Positions 1 through 12,266 are shown, numbered from the stretch's first letter. The stretch is DNA of 64,000 nt from Halomonas sp. GD1P12 (GCF_025725645.1 NZ_CP107007.1:1302001-1366000), one strand, 5' to 3'. Notes: generated by a model not told the origin, from the letters alone. A program made the numbers and translations.

Positions 1-65
1 GCTCGATCCCATAGCTTGACCGAATAGCTCGACCCAATAGCTCGATTCAATAGCTCGATTCAATA
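1..65. repeat. Five tandem 13-bp units at the left edge
   Basis: Five consecutive 13-bp units of the form GCTCGATTCAATA fill the first 65 bases. The last two are identical and the first three differ at one to four positions. The array ends 16 bp before the start codon of the acyl-CoA ligase and may continue left of the window. No protein-coding sense is apparent. It is probably a slippage-prone spacer repeat. Confidence 0.9.
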
Positions 66-81
66 ACAACAGAGAGCCGCC

Positions 82-1758
82 ATGACTCACACTGCTTCAC
101 TTCCCGCCTATGCCGACTATCTCGAGCGCTTCTCGGCTGACGCCGTGATCGAAGGTCTCGATACGCACAAGGATGGCAAGCTCAACGCGTTCGAGGCGTG
201 CTGCGCGCGCCATCTTGAACAGGGGCGCGGCGAGACGCTGGCGCTGGTACACGAAGATACTCATCAGCAGGTGCATACGCTCACCTATCGCGAGCTCGAC
301 GCCGAAAGTGCGCGGCTGGCCGGCTGGCTACGCGACCAGGGCTTGAAAGAGGGTGACCGCATCGCCTGTATGCTGCCGCGTTCCAAGGCGCTGCTGGTGG
401 CCGTGGTGGCGACCTGGCGCATCGGCGCGGTGTATCAGCCGCTTTTTACTGCTTTTGGGCCGGACGCGGTGGAATACCGTTTGAACCGCGCCGATACCCA
501 GCTGGTCATCACCGATCACGCCAACCGGCACAAGTTCGACGGCATCGAGCGCTGCCCGCCGGTGCTGGCCGTCGGTGGCCCAACGGATGAGCACTCGGCG
601 GATCTCGACTGGCAAACGGCGCTGGCGCACGCGCCCATGAGCGACGCGCCGCCGCGGCTCGACTCTCAGGCGCCGTTTCTACAGATGTTTACCTCCGGCA
701 CCGTGGGCAAGCCCAAGGGCGTGGCGGTGCCGCTCAAGGCGATGGCGGCGTTCGCGCTTTATATGGAGCTTGCGGTGGATCTAAAGCGCGAGGACCGGTT
801 CTGGAACATGGCCGACCCGGGCTGGGCTTACGGGCTTTATTACGCCATCGCCGGGCCGCTGCTACTGGGTGCAACCACGCACTTCTGCGAGGCGGGCTTC
901 AGCGCCGAAGGGGCGCTTGCGTTCATGAAGCGTCACGACATCACCAACTTCGCCGCCGCACCCACCGCCTACCGGCTGATGAAGGCATCAAGCCTGTTCG
1001 ATGACGCCCATCAGAGTCTCAATCTTCGCGCGGCGAGCTCGGCGGGGGAGCCACTCAATACCGAGGTCGTCAACTGGGTCGAGAAAGCTTTGGGCTGCGC
1101 GGTGATGGACCACTACGGCCAGACCGAAACCGGCATGACCTGCAACTGCCACCACGGCCTCGATCACCCCAAACACGTGGGCGGCATGGGCGTGCCGCTA
1201 CCGGGCTACCGGCTGGCGATTCTCGACGCCGAGTACAACGAGCTTCCGCCGGGTGAGCCCGGTGTGCTCGCGGTGGATATCGACAACTCCCCCGTGCATT
1301 TCTTCCAGGGCTACACCTGGCAGGAGAAGAACCCGTTCGTGAACGGCTACTACCTGACCGGCGACGTCGTGATCAAAAACGAGGACGGCAGCTTTCAGTT
1401 CGCCGGGCGCGACGACGATATCATCACCACCGCGGGCTATCGGGTTGGCCCGACCGATGTCGAAAACAGCGTCATGACGCACCCCGGCGTGGCAGAGTCG
1501 GCGGCGGTAGGCAAGCCTGACGAGATTCGCGGCGAGATCATCAAATCGTTCGTGGTACTGCGCGAAGGCTTCGAGCCGACCGAAGCGCTGGCCGAAGAGA
1601 TCCGCACGCTGGTTCGCGAGCGCCTGTCGACTCACGCGTTTCCGCGCGAGGTCGAGTTCGTCGACGAGCTGCCAAAAACCCCCAGCGGCAAGATTCAACG
1701 TTTCAAGCTGCGCGCTCAGGCGAGCGCCACGTTTGATAATCCCGGCAAAGGGCTTTGA
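82..1758 (+). CDS. AMP-binding acyl-CoA synthetase (AcsA/ACSM-like)
   Basis: A 558-residue member of the ANL adenylating superfamily, which activates a carboxylic acid with ATP and joins it to CoA through an acyl-adenylate. The phosphate loop FTSGTVGKPKG starts at residue 203, the YGQTETG adenylate motif at 345, the ribose-binding Asp of LTGD is D428, and the C-terminal catalytic Lys of the PSGK motif is K537. Length and motif order are complete for the family. The ADPGWAYGLYY segment resembles medium-chain and acetyl/propionyl synthetases, but the substrate cannot be read from the sequence. The start is ATG at 82, with a purine-rich AGAGAG about 8 bases upstream. A short-chain dehydrogenase follows 15 bp later in the same direction, suggesting co-transcription and a joint role in acid catabolism. 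Confidence 0.9.
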   Translation: MTHTASLPAYADYLERFSADAVIEGLDTHKDGKLNAFEACCARHLEQGRGETLALVHEDTHQQVHTLTYRELDAESARLAGWLRDQGLKEGDRIACMLPRSKALLVAVVATWRIGAVYQPLFTAFGPDAVEYRLNRADTQLVITDHANRHKFDGIERCPPVLAVGGPTDEHSADLDWQTALAHAPMSDAPPRLDSQAPFLQMFTSGTVGKPKGVAVPLKAMAAFALYMELAVDLKREDRFWNMADPGWAYGLYYAIAGPLLLGATTHFCEAGFSAEGALAFMKRHDITNFAAAPTAYRLMKASSLFDDAHQSLNLRAASSAGEPLNTEVVNWVEKALGCAVMDHYGQTETGMTCNCHHGLDHPKHVGGMGVPLPGYRLAILDAEYNELPPGEPGVLAVDIDNSPVHFFQGYTWQEKNPFVNGYYLTGDVVIKNEDGSFQFAGRDDDIITTAGYRVGPTDVENSVMTHPGVAESAAVGKPDEIRGEIIKSFVVLREGFEPTEALAEEIRTLVRERLSTHAFPREVEFVDELPKTPSGKIQRFKLRAQASATFDNPGKGL

Positions 1759-1774
1759 TAAAAGGGCTTTAATA
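1747..1774. repeat. 14-bp tandem duplication spanning stop and start codons
   Basis: Two copies of AAAGGGCTTTGATA lie end to end, differing at one base. The first copy contains the TGA stop of the acyl-CoA ligase. The second ends with the A of the next gene's ATG. The duplicated AAAGGG may also supply the only weak ribosome-binding sequence for the downstream gene. Confidence 0.85.
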
Positions 1775-2541
1775 TGGAAATAAATCAGCGCGCATTTCTG
1801 ATCACCGGCGCCGCCTCCGGGCTCGGCGCGGCGACCGCCGAGCGGCTTTTGAGCCTTGGCGCAAGCGTGTTGCTGTGCGATGTGAGCGAGCGCGTGCATG
1901 AGCAGGCTAAAGCGCTCGGCGAGCGCGCCCGCGCCATGACCGCAGACATCACCTCGAGTGAACAGATGGAGAAGGTGATCGACGCGGCGGTCGAGCTCGG
2001 CGGCGAGCAGGGCTTGGCCGGCGTGGTGCACTGCGCCGGGGTGGTGAGCGTGGCCAAGCTGGTCGACCGCGAAGGCCAGCCGGCGGATCTCGACGCCTAT
2101 GCCAAAACGGTTCAGATCAATCTGGTCGGCACCTTCAACGTGATGCGCCTGGCTGCCGCGGCAATGGCGAAGAACGCGCCGACGGCGTCCGGCGAGCGCG
2201 GGGTAATCGTCAATACCGCCTCGGTGGCCGCTTTCGACGGTCAGGTGGGGCAGTGCGCCTACAGCGCCTCCAAGGCCGGAGTGGTCGGCATGAGCCTGCC
2301 CGCCGCCCGCGAGCTTTCGCGCCACGCCGTGCGCGTCATGGCCATCGCGCCAGGGGTGTTCGAAACGCCGATGATGAGCGAGATTCCGCGCGATGCCTAT
2401 GATGCCCTGGTGGCCGCCGTGCCGTTTCCCAAGCGCCTTGGCCGCGCCGAGGAGTTTGCCCATCTGGCCGAGCAGATCATCACCAACCCGATGCTCAACG
2501 GCGAGGTAATTCGCCTGGATGGCGGTATTCGCATGCAGTGA
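1774..2541 (+). CDS. SDR-family 3-hydroxyacyl-CoA dehydrogenase (HSD10 type)
   Basis: A 255-residue classical short-chain dehydrogenase, close in layout to type 2 3-hydroxyacyl-CoA dehydrogenases (HSD17B10 family), which oxidise 3-hydroxyacyl-CoA with NAD. The nucleotide-binding TGAASGLG is at residues 11-18. Asp36 after the second beta strand fits a preference for NAD over NADP. Asn116, Ser150, Tyr163 and Lys167 form the catalytic set, and APGVFETPM matches the substrate-loop region of this subgroup. It lies 15 bp after the acyl-CoA ligase and before an acyl-CoA dehydrogenase. The three enzymes together would activate, desaturate and oxidise a short or branched acyl chain. The exact substrate is not determined. 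Confidence 0.88.
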   Translation: MEINQRAFLITGAASGLGAATAERLLSLGASVLLCDVSERVHEQAKALGERARAMTADITSSEQMEKVIDAAVELGGEQGLAGVVHCAGVVSVAKLVDREGQPADLDAYAKTVQINLVGTFNVMRLAAAAMAKNAPTASGERGVIVNTASVAAFDGQVGQCAYSASKAGVVGMSLPAARELSRHAVRVMAIAPGVFETPMMSEIPRDAYDALVAAVPFPKRLGRAEEFAHLAEQIITNPMLNGEVIRLDGGIRMQ

Positions 2542-2642
2542 GCACGAACCGTTTGCGCCCGCGTTATCTCAAAACGGGCAAGTGACCGTTCGCTATTCGA
2601 CTAAAGAGTGCGTGTAAGTAGCGGTCAAATTCAAACGCCTGC

Positions 2643-2688
2643 TTGACGGGCGTGCGGCGTCGCGCTAATTTCAAACAATCGTTTGAAA
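2643..2688 (+). promoter_or_regulatory. Promoter with overlapping PsrA-type operator
   Basis: TTGACG at 2643-2648 and TAATTT at 2666-2671 are separated by 17 bp. The perfect inverted repeat TTTCAAAC-AATC-GTTTGAAA at 2669-2688 overlaps the -10 element and extends toward the start site. Its core CAAAC-N4-GTTTG fits the published binding consensus of PsrA, a TetR-family repressor released by long-chain fatty acids. The position is right for repression of the acyl-CoA dehydrogenase at 2734. Binding by PsrA itself is inferred; the palindrome is directly visible. Confidence 0.72.
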
Positions 2689-2733
2689 GCCGCCTTTTTC
2701 TATGGCTTTCGGCCACGGTTGAGGAGACCCGCG

Positions 2734-4542
2734 ATGCCCAGCTACCAAGCCCCCCTGCGTGATCTGCGTTTCGTCATGGACGAAATGCTCGACTACCCCG
2801 CGCACTACGCCGCGATCGGCAAAGGCGACGACGCCTCATCGGACGTGGTCGGCGCCATTCTGGAGGAGGGCGGGCGCTTCGCCCGTGAGGTGCTGCTACC
2901 GCTCAACCAGATCGGCGATGCCGAGGGCTGTACGCGGCTGGAAAACGGCGATGTCAAGGCGCCGGATGGCTTTCGTGCGGCGTACCTGCAGTACGTCGAA
3001 GGCGGCTGGCCCGGACTCTCCGCCGAGGTCGAGCACGGCGGCCAGGGACTTCCGCCGTCGCTTGCCATGGCGCTCTCGGAAATGATCTGTGCCAGCAACC
3101 TGGCCTGGGGAATGTATCCCGGACTTTCTCACGGCGCCGTCGACGCACTGCGCCACCACGGTACCGACGAGCAGAAATCCACCTATCTCAGCAAACTGGT
3201 CGAGGGCGTCTGGACCGGGACGATGTGCCTGACCGAGCCCCACTGCGGCACGGACCTTGGCTTGATCAAGACCCGCGCCGTACCGAAAGAGGGCGGCGCT
3301 TATACCGTGACCGGCACCAAAATCTTCATCTCCGCCGGCGAGCACGATCTTGCCGAGAACATCGTGCATCTCGTACTGGCGAAGCTGCCGGACGCCCCGG
3401 AAGGCTCGAAAGGCATTTCGCTTTTTCTGGTGCCCAAGTTCCTGCCGAACGCCGAGGGCAACGTCGGCGAGCGTAACGGCGTGGTGTGTGGCTCGCTCGA
3501 GCATAAGATGGGCATTCACGGCAACGCCACCTGCGTGATGAACTTCGACGGCGCCACGGGTTACCTGGTCGGCCCACCTCACAAGGGCCTTGCCTGCATG
3601 TTCACCATGATGAACGCCGCACGGCTGGGCGTCGGTATTCAGGGGCTTGGGTTGATCGAGGCAAGCTTCCAGAACTCGCTCGCCTACGCCCGCGACCGGC
3701 TGCAGATGCGTGGGCTTTCCGGCAAGCAAGCCCCGGAAAAGCCCGCCGACCCGATCATTGTGCATCCCGACGTGCGTCGGATGCTGCTGACCCAGAAAGC
3801 CTTCGCCGAAGGTGGGCGCATGCTGGTGCTGTACGCGGCGCAGCTGCTCGACCAGGTGGAGCACGCAGCACCGGGTGACGAGCGCGAGCGTGCCGATACG
3901 CTGCTGGGGCTTTTGACGCCGATCGTAAAGGCGTTCTTGACCGAGGTGGGATTCGAAAGCACCAACGAAGGTGTCCAGGTCTTTGGTGGTCACGGCTTCA
4001 TCAAGGAGTGGGGGATGGAGCAGCTGGTGCGCGACGCGCGCATCACGCGTCTTTATGAAGGCACCACCGGCATTCAGGCCCTCGATTTGCTGGGCCGTAA
4101 GGTGCTGATGAGCCAGGGCGAGTCGCTGAAGGTCTTTACCAAAGAGATTCACAGATTCTGTAAGACCGAAGCCGATAACCCGGCGCTCAAGGAGTTCATC
4201 GAGCCGCTTGCCAAACTCAACGCCGAGTGGGGCGAGCTCACCATGGGCGTCGGCATGAAAGCCATGCAGGACCGCGAAGAAGTGGGCGCAGCCAGTGTCG
4301 ACTATCTGATGTACTCGGGCTATGTGGCGCTGGCTTATCTGTTCGCCCGCGCCGTCAAGAGCGCGGCGACCGGGCTCAACGGTGACGAGAAGGCGTTCTA
4401 TCAGGCGAAGATCGACACCGCCCGCTTTTACTATCAGCGCCTGCTTCCGCGCACTCGGGCTCACGTCCAAATGATTCAGGCCGGGGCGGCAAGCCTGATG
4501 GCGATATCGAGCGAAGACTTCGGTCTGGGCTTCGAAATCTAA
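2734..4542 (+). CDS. Acyl-CoA dehydrogenase, DmdC/FadE-like
   Basis: A 602-residue FAD-dependent acyl-CoA dehydrogenase of the long (about 600-residue) class that includes 3-methylmercaptopropionyl-CoA dehydrogenases (DmdC); it introduces the trans-2 double bond of an acyl-CoA. The opening PSYQAPLRDLRF is typical of this class. MCLTEPHCGTDLG is the FAD/substrate segment, and the YEGTTGIQALDLLGRK motif carries the expected catalytic Glu at residue 442. A C-terminal domain of about 130 residues completes the family length. The ATG at 2734 was chosen over an upstream in-frame ATG at 2683 because GAGGAG lies 7 bases before it and the earlier start would lie inside the operator. A DMSP role is possible but cannot be claimed from sequence. 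Confidence 0.9.
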   Translation: MPSYQAPLRDLRFVMDEMLDYPAHYAAIGKGDDASSDVVGAILEEGGRFAREVLLPLNQIGDAEGCTRLENGDVKAPDGFRAAYLQYVEGGWPGLSAEVEHGGQGLPPSLAMALSEMICASNLAWGMYPGLSHGAVDALRHHGTDEQKSTYLSKLVEGVWTGTMCLTEPHCGTDLGLIKTRAVPKEGGAYTVTGTKIFISAGEHDLAENIVHLVLAKLPDAPEGSKGISLFLVPKFLPNAEGNVGERNGVVCGSLEHKMGIHGNATCVMNFDGATGYLVGPPHKGLACMFTMMNAARLGVGIQGLGLIEASFQNSLAYARDRLQMRGLSGKQAPEKPADPIIVHPDVRRMLLTQKAFAEGGRMLVLYAAQLLDQVEHAAPGDERERADTLLGLLTPIVKAFLTEVGFESTNEGVQVFGGHGFIKEWGMEQLVRDARITRLYEGTTGIQALDLLGRKVLMSQGESLKVFTKEIHRFCKTEADNPALKEFIEPLAKLNAEWGELTMGVGMKAMQDREEVGAASVDYLMYSGYVALAYLFARAVKSAATGLNGDEKAFYQAKIDTARFYYQRLLPRTRAHVQMIQAGAASLMAISSEDFGLGFEI

Positions 4543-4576
4543 CGCCGACGACCGGGCGATAACTAATTACCTTCTT

Positions 4577-4603
4577 GCCGGCAGTTCGATCTGCCGGCTT
4601 TTT
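4577..4603 (+). terminator. Rho-independent terminator after acyl-CoA dehydrogenase
   Basis: A perfect 8-bp stem, GCCGGCAG and CTGCCGGC, with a six-base loop is followed by five T residues. It ends the fatty-acid gene transcript before the rRNA promoters. Confidence 0.9.
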
Positions 4604-4662
4604 GTTTTTGCCTGCTTCTTATAGCGTTTCGTTTGGCTCGCTGAACTTTTTGCACAAACCGC

Positions 4663-4691
4663 TTGCACTCGCCCGACCAAATCCGTAAAGT
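4663..4691 (+). promoter_or_regulatory. Putative rRNA promoter P1
   Basis: TTGCAC at 4663-4668 and TAAAGT at 4686-4691 are separated by 17 bp. The element lies about 400 bp upstream of 16S and upstream of a stronger second promoter, matching the tandem-promoter layout common in proteobacterial rRNA operons. Confidence 0.55.
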
Positions 4692-4819
4692 ACGCATCCG
4701 CTGCCGGGGACGCCAAGCGTTTCCAGCGGTGGATGAAGGTGAAAACCTTCGGTTTGTCAGGAAGTTAGAGCACTGTTCGGCAGGTTTGAATGGCTCGCTT
4801 CACTCGCTGAAATCAGCGG

Positions 4820-4847
4820 TTGACAAATTCACCGGAATGCGTAGAAT
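4820..4847 (+). promoter_or_regulatory. rRNA promoter P2
   Basis: A consensus TTGACA (4820-4825) and TAGAAT (4842-4847) are separated by 16 bp, the short spacing typical of strong rRNA promoters. The start site would fall near 4854. The antitermination leader and 16S gene follow directly. Confidence 0.85.
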
Positions 4848-4898
4848 ACGCCTTCCTCGACGGGCAAGCGGTTCAGGTCATCGAACGGTTCGTCGAAC

Positions 4899-4935
4899 AG
4901 CTCTTTAACAATTTGATCAGGCAATTCATGTGGGC
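4899..4935 (+). promoter_or_regulatory. rRNA leader boxA and 5' half of the 16S processing stem
   Basis: AGCTCTTTAACA (4899-4910) matches the Nus-dependent antitermination boxA. Immediately after it, 4914-4935 is the near-perfect reverse complement of 6658-6681 downstream of 16S. The two would pair into the long stem that RNase III cuts to release pre-16S RNA. Confidence 0.82.
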
Positions 4936-5095
4936 GTTTGCCGATGAGGGTGACAAGTCACCTTATATCAAGGCAGACGAACACAGCGATACCTTTCGAG
5001 GTATCACGGTAAATTCGTTTGAACCTTGAGCCAGGATTGATTCGCCTCTGCGTCATGTCTTCGTATGTGGGGCAGGCAAGAATCACACTGATTTT

Positions 5096-6630
<1,535 letters not shown>

Positions 6631-6911
6631 AACGATGCGTCATCCTCGCGGTAAACGTCCACAATGAATTGCCTGATCAGATGCTGTTGATGAGCAGTGA
6701 CAAGCCAGACGCCACGCGTTGTCTTGTCACTGCTTATGGCAGTCGCTCTTTAACAATGTATATCATGCTGACAGTATCGAATGACGATACGGTGACATGA
6801 GCTTCGGCTCCTGTAATCGTGACGTGATCTCGATACGCAATTGTTTTGTGATACGTCTCAAGCGTATCCGGCAATCGTTTCATTGCGGGCCCGGACTCCT
6901 TCGGGTTATAG
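6631..6911 (+). other. 16S-23S spacer without tRNA genes
   Basis: The 281-base spacer has no tRNA cloverleaf, no TTCGAATC-type T-loop and no CCA-ending acceptor arm, so the usual tRNA-Ile and tRNA-Ala genes are absent from this copy. It contains the 3' half of the 16S processing stem (6658-6681), a short inverted repeat built on TGACAAG/CTTGTCA, and a second boxA, GCTCTTTAACA, at 6745-6755. The last about 25 bases form the 5' half of the 23S processing stem. Confidence 0.85.
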
Positions 6912-9797
<2,886 letters not shown>

Positions 9798-9927
9798 TAT
9801 AACACCCAAGGGGTTCGGCCCGCAGTGACAACGAAGCAAGAACCGGATACGCATGAGCATGAAGCGAAAGGCTTCATGTCGAACGGGACGATCACGAAAC
9901 CGTCAGCCGATATACATTGAAAGTTAC

Positions 9928-10044
9928 GCCTGACGACCATGGCTTGCGTGAACCACCCGATCCCTTGCCGAACTCGGAAGTGAAACCGCAACGCGCCGAT
10001 GGTAGTGTGGGGTCTCCCCATGCGAGAGTAGGTTATCGTCAGGC
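9928..10044 (+). rRNA. rrf: 5S ribosomal RNA
   Basis: About 117 nt. The closing helix pairs GCCTGACGA at the 5' end with TCGTCAGGC at the 3' end. The internal sequence with CCGAACTCGGAAGTGAAAC and GATGGTAGTGTGGGG is diagnostic for gammaproteobacterial 5S. It is the last gene of the operon and a strong terminator follows 11 bases later. Confidence 0.95.
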
Positions 10045-10054
10045 ACCTATTCGA

Positions 10055-10088
10055 AAAAGCCCCGAGCACTCTGTGTTCGGGGCTTTTT
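10055..10088 (+). terminator. rrn operon terminator
   Basis: GCCCCGA and TCGGGGC form the main stem, with an inner CAC/GTG pair, followed by seven T residues and preceded by A residues. It closes the rRNA operon. Confidence 0.95.
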
Positions 10089-10139
10089 TTATGCGTGGAA
10101 AATACGTGTCCTGACGCGAGACAATGAAAAAGTTGGCAG

Positions 10140-10169
10140 TTGTGTTTCGTTGAATAAAAACCGTATGAT
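10140..10169 (+). promoter_or_regulatory. Possible promoter of small lipoprotein gene
   Basis: TTGTGT (10140-10145) and TATGAT (10164-10169) are 18 bp apart, in the gap between the rrn terminator and the lipoprotein gene. The -10 is good and the -35 is weak. Confidence 0.4.
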
Positions 10170-10207
10170 GCAAAGGTCGTTTAATTCGGCAAAAAGGAGC
10201 GTAAAAA

Positions 10208-10399
10208 ATGAAAGGAGACATGATGAAAAAACTATTGATGGCCGCCTTGATCGCACTGATGGCTGGCGGGCTTGCAGCCTGCGACAACGATCAGGGTCCG
10301 GCAGAAGAAGCGGGCGAAAATATCGATAACAGCATTGAAAGCGCCGGCGAGAGCATCGAAGATGCGGGTGAAGATATCGAGGATGCCGCAGAGAATTGA
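10208..10399 (+). CDS. Small acidic lipoprotein, entericidin-like size
   Basis: At most 63 residues. A hydrophobic signal segment ends in the lipobox LAAC, so the mature lipid-anchored chain begins at the Cys and is only about 40 residues. That chain is strongly acidic and built from repeated I-E/D-x-A-G-E/D turns (NIDNSIESAGESIEDAGEDIEDA), giving an amphipathic pattern. Its size and signal recall entericidin-type and other tiny envelope lipoproteins, but I do not recognise the family. Two starts are supported: ATG 10208 with AAGGAG 8 bases upstream, and ATG 10220/10223 with a second AAAGGAGA just ahead. Its own promoter and terminator make it a single-gene unit behind the rrn operon. Confidence 0.75.
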   Translation: MKGDMMKKLLMAALIALMAGGLAACDNDQGPAEEAGENIDNSIESAGESIEDAGEDIEDAAEN

Positions 10400-10418
10400 T
10401 ATTCGCCGCTGGTTATAG

Positions 10419-10444
10419 AAAAGCCGCCCCATGGGCGGCTTTTC
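10419..10444 (+). terminator. Terminator after small lipoprotein
   Basis: The perfect palindrome AAAAGCCGCC-CCAT-GGGCGGCTTTT has A residues before it and T residues after it, so it could act on both strands. Confidence 0.9.
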
Positions 10445-10588
10445 TGTATTCGGGCTATCGAAAGCTCGCCGTGGCAAACGATGACAGCGTGATCTTATTG
10501 TAAATAAGCAGTTCGCGCCCGATAACGTGGCCTGCGATGGTATGATGCGCCTCGAATTCAATGCGACCGGCACAGAGTGGAGTCCCCC

Positions 10589-11656
10589 GTGAGTGAAATA
10601 GCGCCCTCAACCTGGCTTGTGTACTGCCGCCCGGGCTTCGAGCCCGATGCGCTGGCAGAGATGCAGCACCACGCCGCGCTGGCTTGCGTACCCTGCGTGC
10701 CACAGCGAGGGGAGGGCTGGGCGAGCCTGACGCGGACCGACGACGAGCCGATCAACACGCTGCATCGCGACGCGCGATTCGACAAGCTCATCTTTGCGCG
10801 TCAGAGTCTAGCCGCGCTGGCTCCGCTGTCGCTTTCGAAGGAGGACCGGCTCACGCCGATGCTCGAGCAGATCAAATCGAGCCGCTGGAGCTTCGAGGAG
10901 ATCTGGCATGAAACGCCGGATACCAACGATGGCAAGGCGCTGGCCGGGCTGATCAAGGCATTGACGAAGCCGCTGGAGAGCTTATTGACCAAGCGCGGCG
11001 CGCTCAGGCGTAAGGCCGGCGGTCGGCGGCTGCACGTTTTCTGGACCAGCGGCGACCGGGTCCAGCTCGCCATCAGCTTTCCCGGCAATCGCAGCGAGCT
11101 CAAAAACGGCATTCGCCGGCTACGCTTTCCCTCGCGCGCGCCCAGTCGCTCGACGCTCAAGCTCGAAGAGGCGTGGTACGAGTTCGTTCCCCGGGATCAG
11201 TGGGATACCCGGCTTGCCGAACACATGCAGGCGGCAGATCTGGGCGCTGCCCCTGGCGGCTGGACCTGGCAGCTCGTTCAGCGCGGCATGTACGTCTACG
11301 CGATCGATAATGGCCCGATGGACAAGGCGTTGATGAAAACCGGCCAGGTCGATCACTTGAAAGAGGACGGCTTCGTTTGGGCGCCGGACCAGCGGCTGGA
11401 CTGGCTGGTGTGCGACATCGTCGACAAGCCCGTGCGCGTATTGACCATGGTACAGCGGTGGCTGACGCGCCAATGGTGCCGTGAGGCGATCTTCAATTTG
11501 AAACTGCCGATGAAAAAGCGCTGGGACGAAGTGACGCGCTGTTTGGACACCCTTGAGGAGTCGCTGAAAGAGGCGGGGGTGAGTGCCGAAATTCGCTGTC
11601 GCCACCTTTATCACGATCGTGAAGAGGTGACGGTTCACGTGCGGTTAACGCACTAG
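10589..11656 (+). CDS. rlmM: 23S rRNA C2498 2'-O-ribose methyltransferase RlmM
   Basis: A 355-residue SAM-dependent methyltransferase that modifies C2498 of 23S rRNA. The N-terminal part (WLVYCRPGFEPDALAE) is the RlmM THUMP-like region. SRSTLKLEEAW precedes the Rossmann domain with motif I DLGAAPGGWTW at residues 217-227. YAIDNGPM, VCDIVDKP and the C-terminal NLKLPMKKR and HDREEVTVHVR segments all match E. coli RlmM in order. GTG at 10589 was chosen because GGAG lies 6 bases upstream; an in-frame GTG at 10577 has no ribosome-binding sequence. It stands alone, about 30 bp before a convergent gene. Confidence 0.93.
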   Translation: MSEIAPSTWLVYCRPGFEPDALAEMQHHAALACVPCVPQRGEGWASLTRTDDEPINTLHRDARFDKLIFARQSLAALAPLSLSKEDRLTPMLEQIKSSRWSFEEIWHETPDTNDGKALAGLIKALTKPLESLLTKRGALRRKAGGRRLHVFWTSGDRVQLAISFPGNRSELKNGIRRLRFPSRAPSRSTLKLEEAWYEFVPRDQWDTRLAEHMQAADLGAAPGGWTWQLVQRGMYVYAIDNGPMDKALMKTGQVDHLKEDGFVWAPDQRLDWLVCDIVDKPVRVLTMVQRWLTRQWCREAIFNLKLPMKKRWDEVTRCLDTLEESLKEAGVSAEIRCRHLYHDREEVTVHVRLTH

Positions 11657-11688
11657 ACCCGCGTACCCGGCGAGCGGATCGTCACCTA

Positions 11689-11976
11689 TCAAAGAGCGGC
11701 TTCAAATACCTGCACGGTTTCGTCTTCGGTGAGAAGTGGCAGGATTTGTTCCATCGCCCTGGCTCTTGCCTCGCTTTGGTGCCACTCTTTCCAGGCACGC
11801 AGATCGCGCCACTTGGTGATCATCAGGCGACGGTCCGGCTGGCCAACCCTGACCAGCGTCTCACCGCTGACGAAGCCACTGACGCCGAGCGAGACGCGCA
11901 TCGCTTCTCGGGCCGCCTGCTCGTACTCCTGCTCAAGGCCGGGCATGATGCGCCGTTCGATGATAACTTTAACCAT
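11689..11976 (-). CDS. ABM-superfamily (antibiotic biosynthesis monooxygenase-like) protein
   Basis: A 95-residue single-domain dimeric alpha+beta-barrel protein of the ABM superfamily. It starts with VKVIIERRIMPGLEQEYEQAAREA and contains the typical SGFVSGETLVR strand and the ITKWRDLRAWKEWHQSEARA helix. Members range from quinol and haem oxygenases to uncharacterised stress proteins, so function cannot be assigned. The conserved WKEW-x-x-S stretch supports the fold. It is transcribed divergently from tusA with only 26 bp between start codons, so the two share a regulatory region. Confidence 0.82.
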   Translation of the reverse strand: MVKVIIERRIMPGLEQEYEQAAREAMRVSLGVSGFVSGETLVRVGQPDRRLMITKWRDLRAWKEWHQSEARARAMEQILPLLTEDETVQVFEAAL

Positions 11977-12002
11977 ATGCCACTTCCTTACCGAGGCCCG
12001 AG

Positions 12003-12245
12003 ATGACTGATACGACGCCCGCTTGTGACGCTACGCTGGATACTACCGGACTCTACTGCCCCGAGCCCATTATGCTTATGCATAATAAGGTCCGCGACAT
12101 GAGTGCCGGGCAGGTTCTCGAAGTCGTGGCGACCGACCCCGCCACTACGCGCGATGTGCCCAAGTTCTGTCAGTTCCTGGGCCACGAACTGATGACCCAG
12201 CGTGAACACGAAGGCGAATACCGCTACTTCATTCGCCTTGCGTGA
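12003..12245 (+). CDS. tusA: Sulfur carrier protein TusA
   Basis: An 80-residue sulfurtransferase that accepts persulfide sulfur from a cysteine desulfurase and passes it on for tRNA 2-thiouridine synthesis and other pathways. The family signature Cys-Pro-x-Pro is at residues 19-22 within GLYCPEPIM, with the acceptor Cys19 at the same position as in E. coli. The remaining sequence (VLEVVATDPATTRDVPKFCQFLGHEL) follows the two-layer TusA fold. It is complete and typical in length, and divergent from the ABM gene. Confidence 0.93.
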   Translation: MTDTTPACDATLDTTGLYCPEPIMLMHNKVRDMSAGQVLEVVATDPATTRDVPKFCQFLGHELMTQREHEGEYRYFIRLA

Positions 12246-12266
12246 GCCATCGAGCGGTACCCGGCA

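Noticed and set aside
1..65. CRISPR array at the left edge
   Set aside because: The units are 13 bp and directly contiguous, with no spacers.
2683..2733. Upstream ATG extension of the acyl-CoA dehydrogenase
   Set aside because: It would begin inside the operator palindrome; ATG 2734 has a GAGGAG ribosome-binding site and the family N-terminus.
6631..6911. Possible tRNA in the 16S-23S spacer
   Set aside because: No cloverleaf, T-loop consensus or CCA end could be found by eye.
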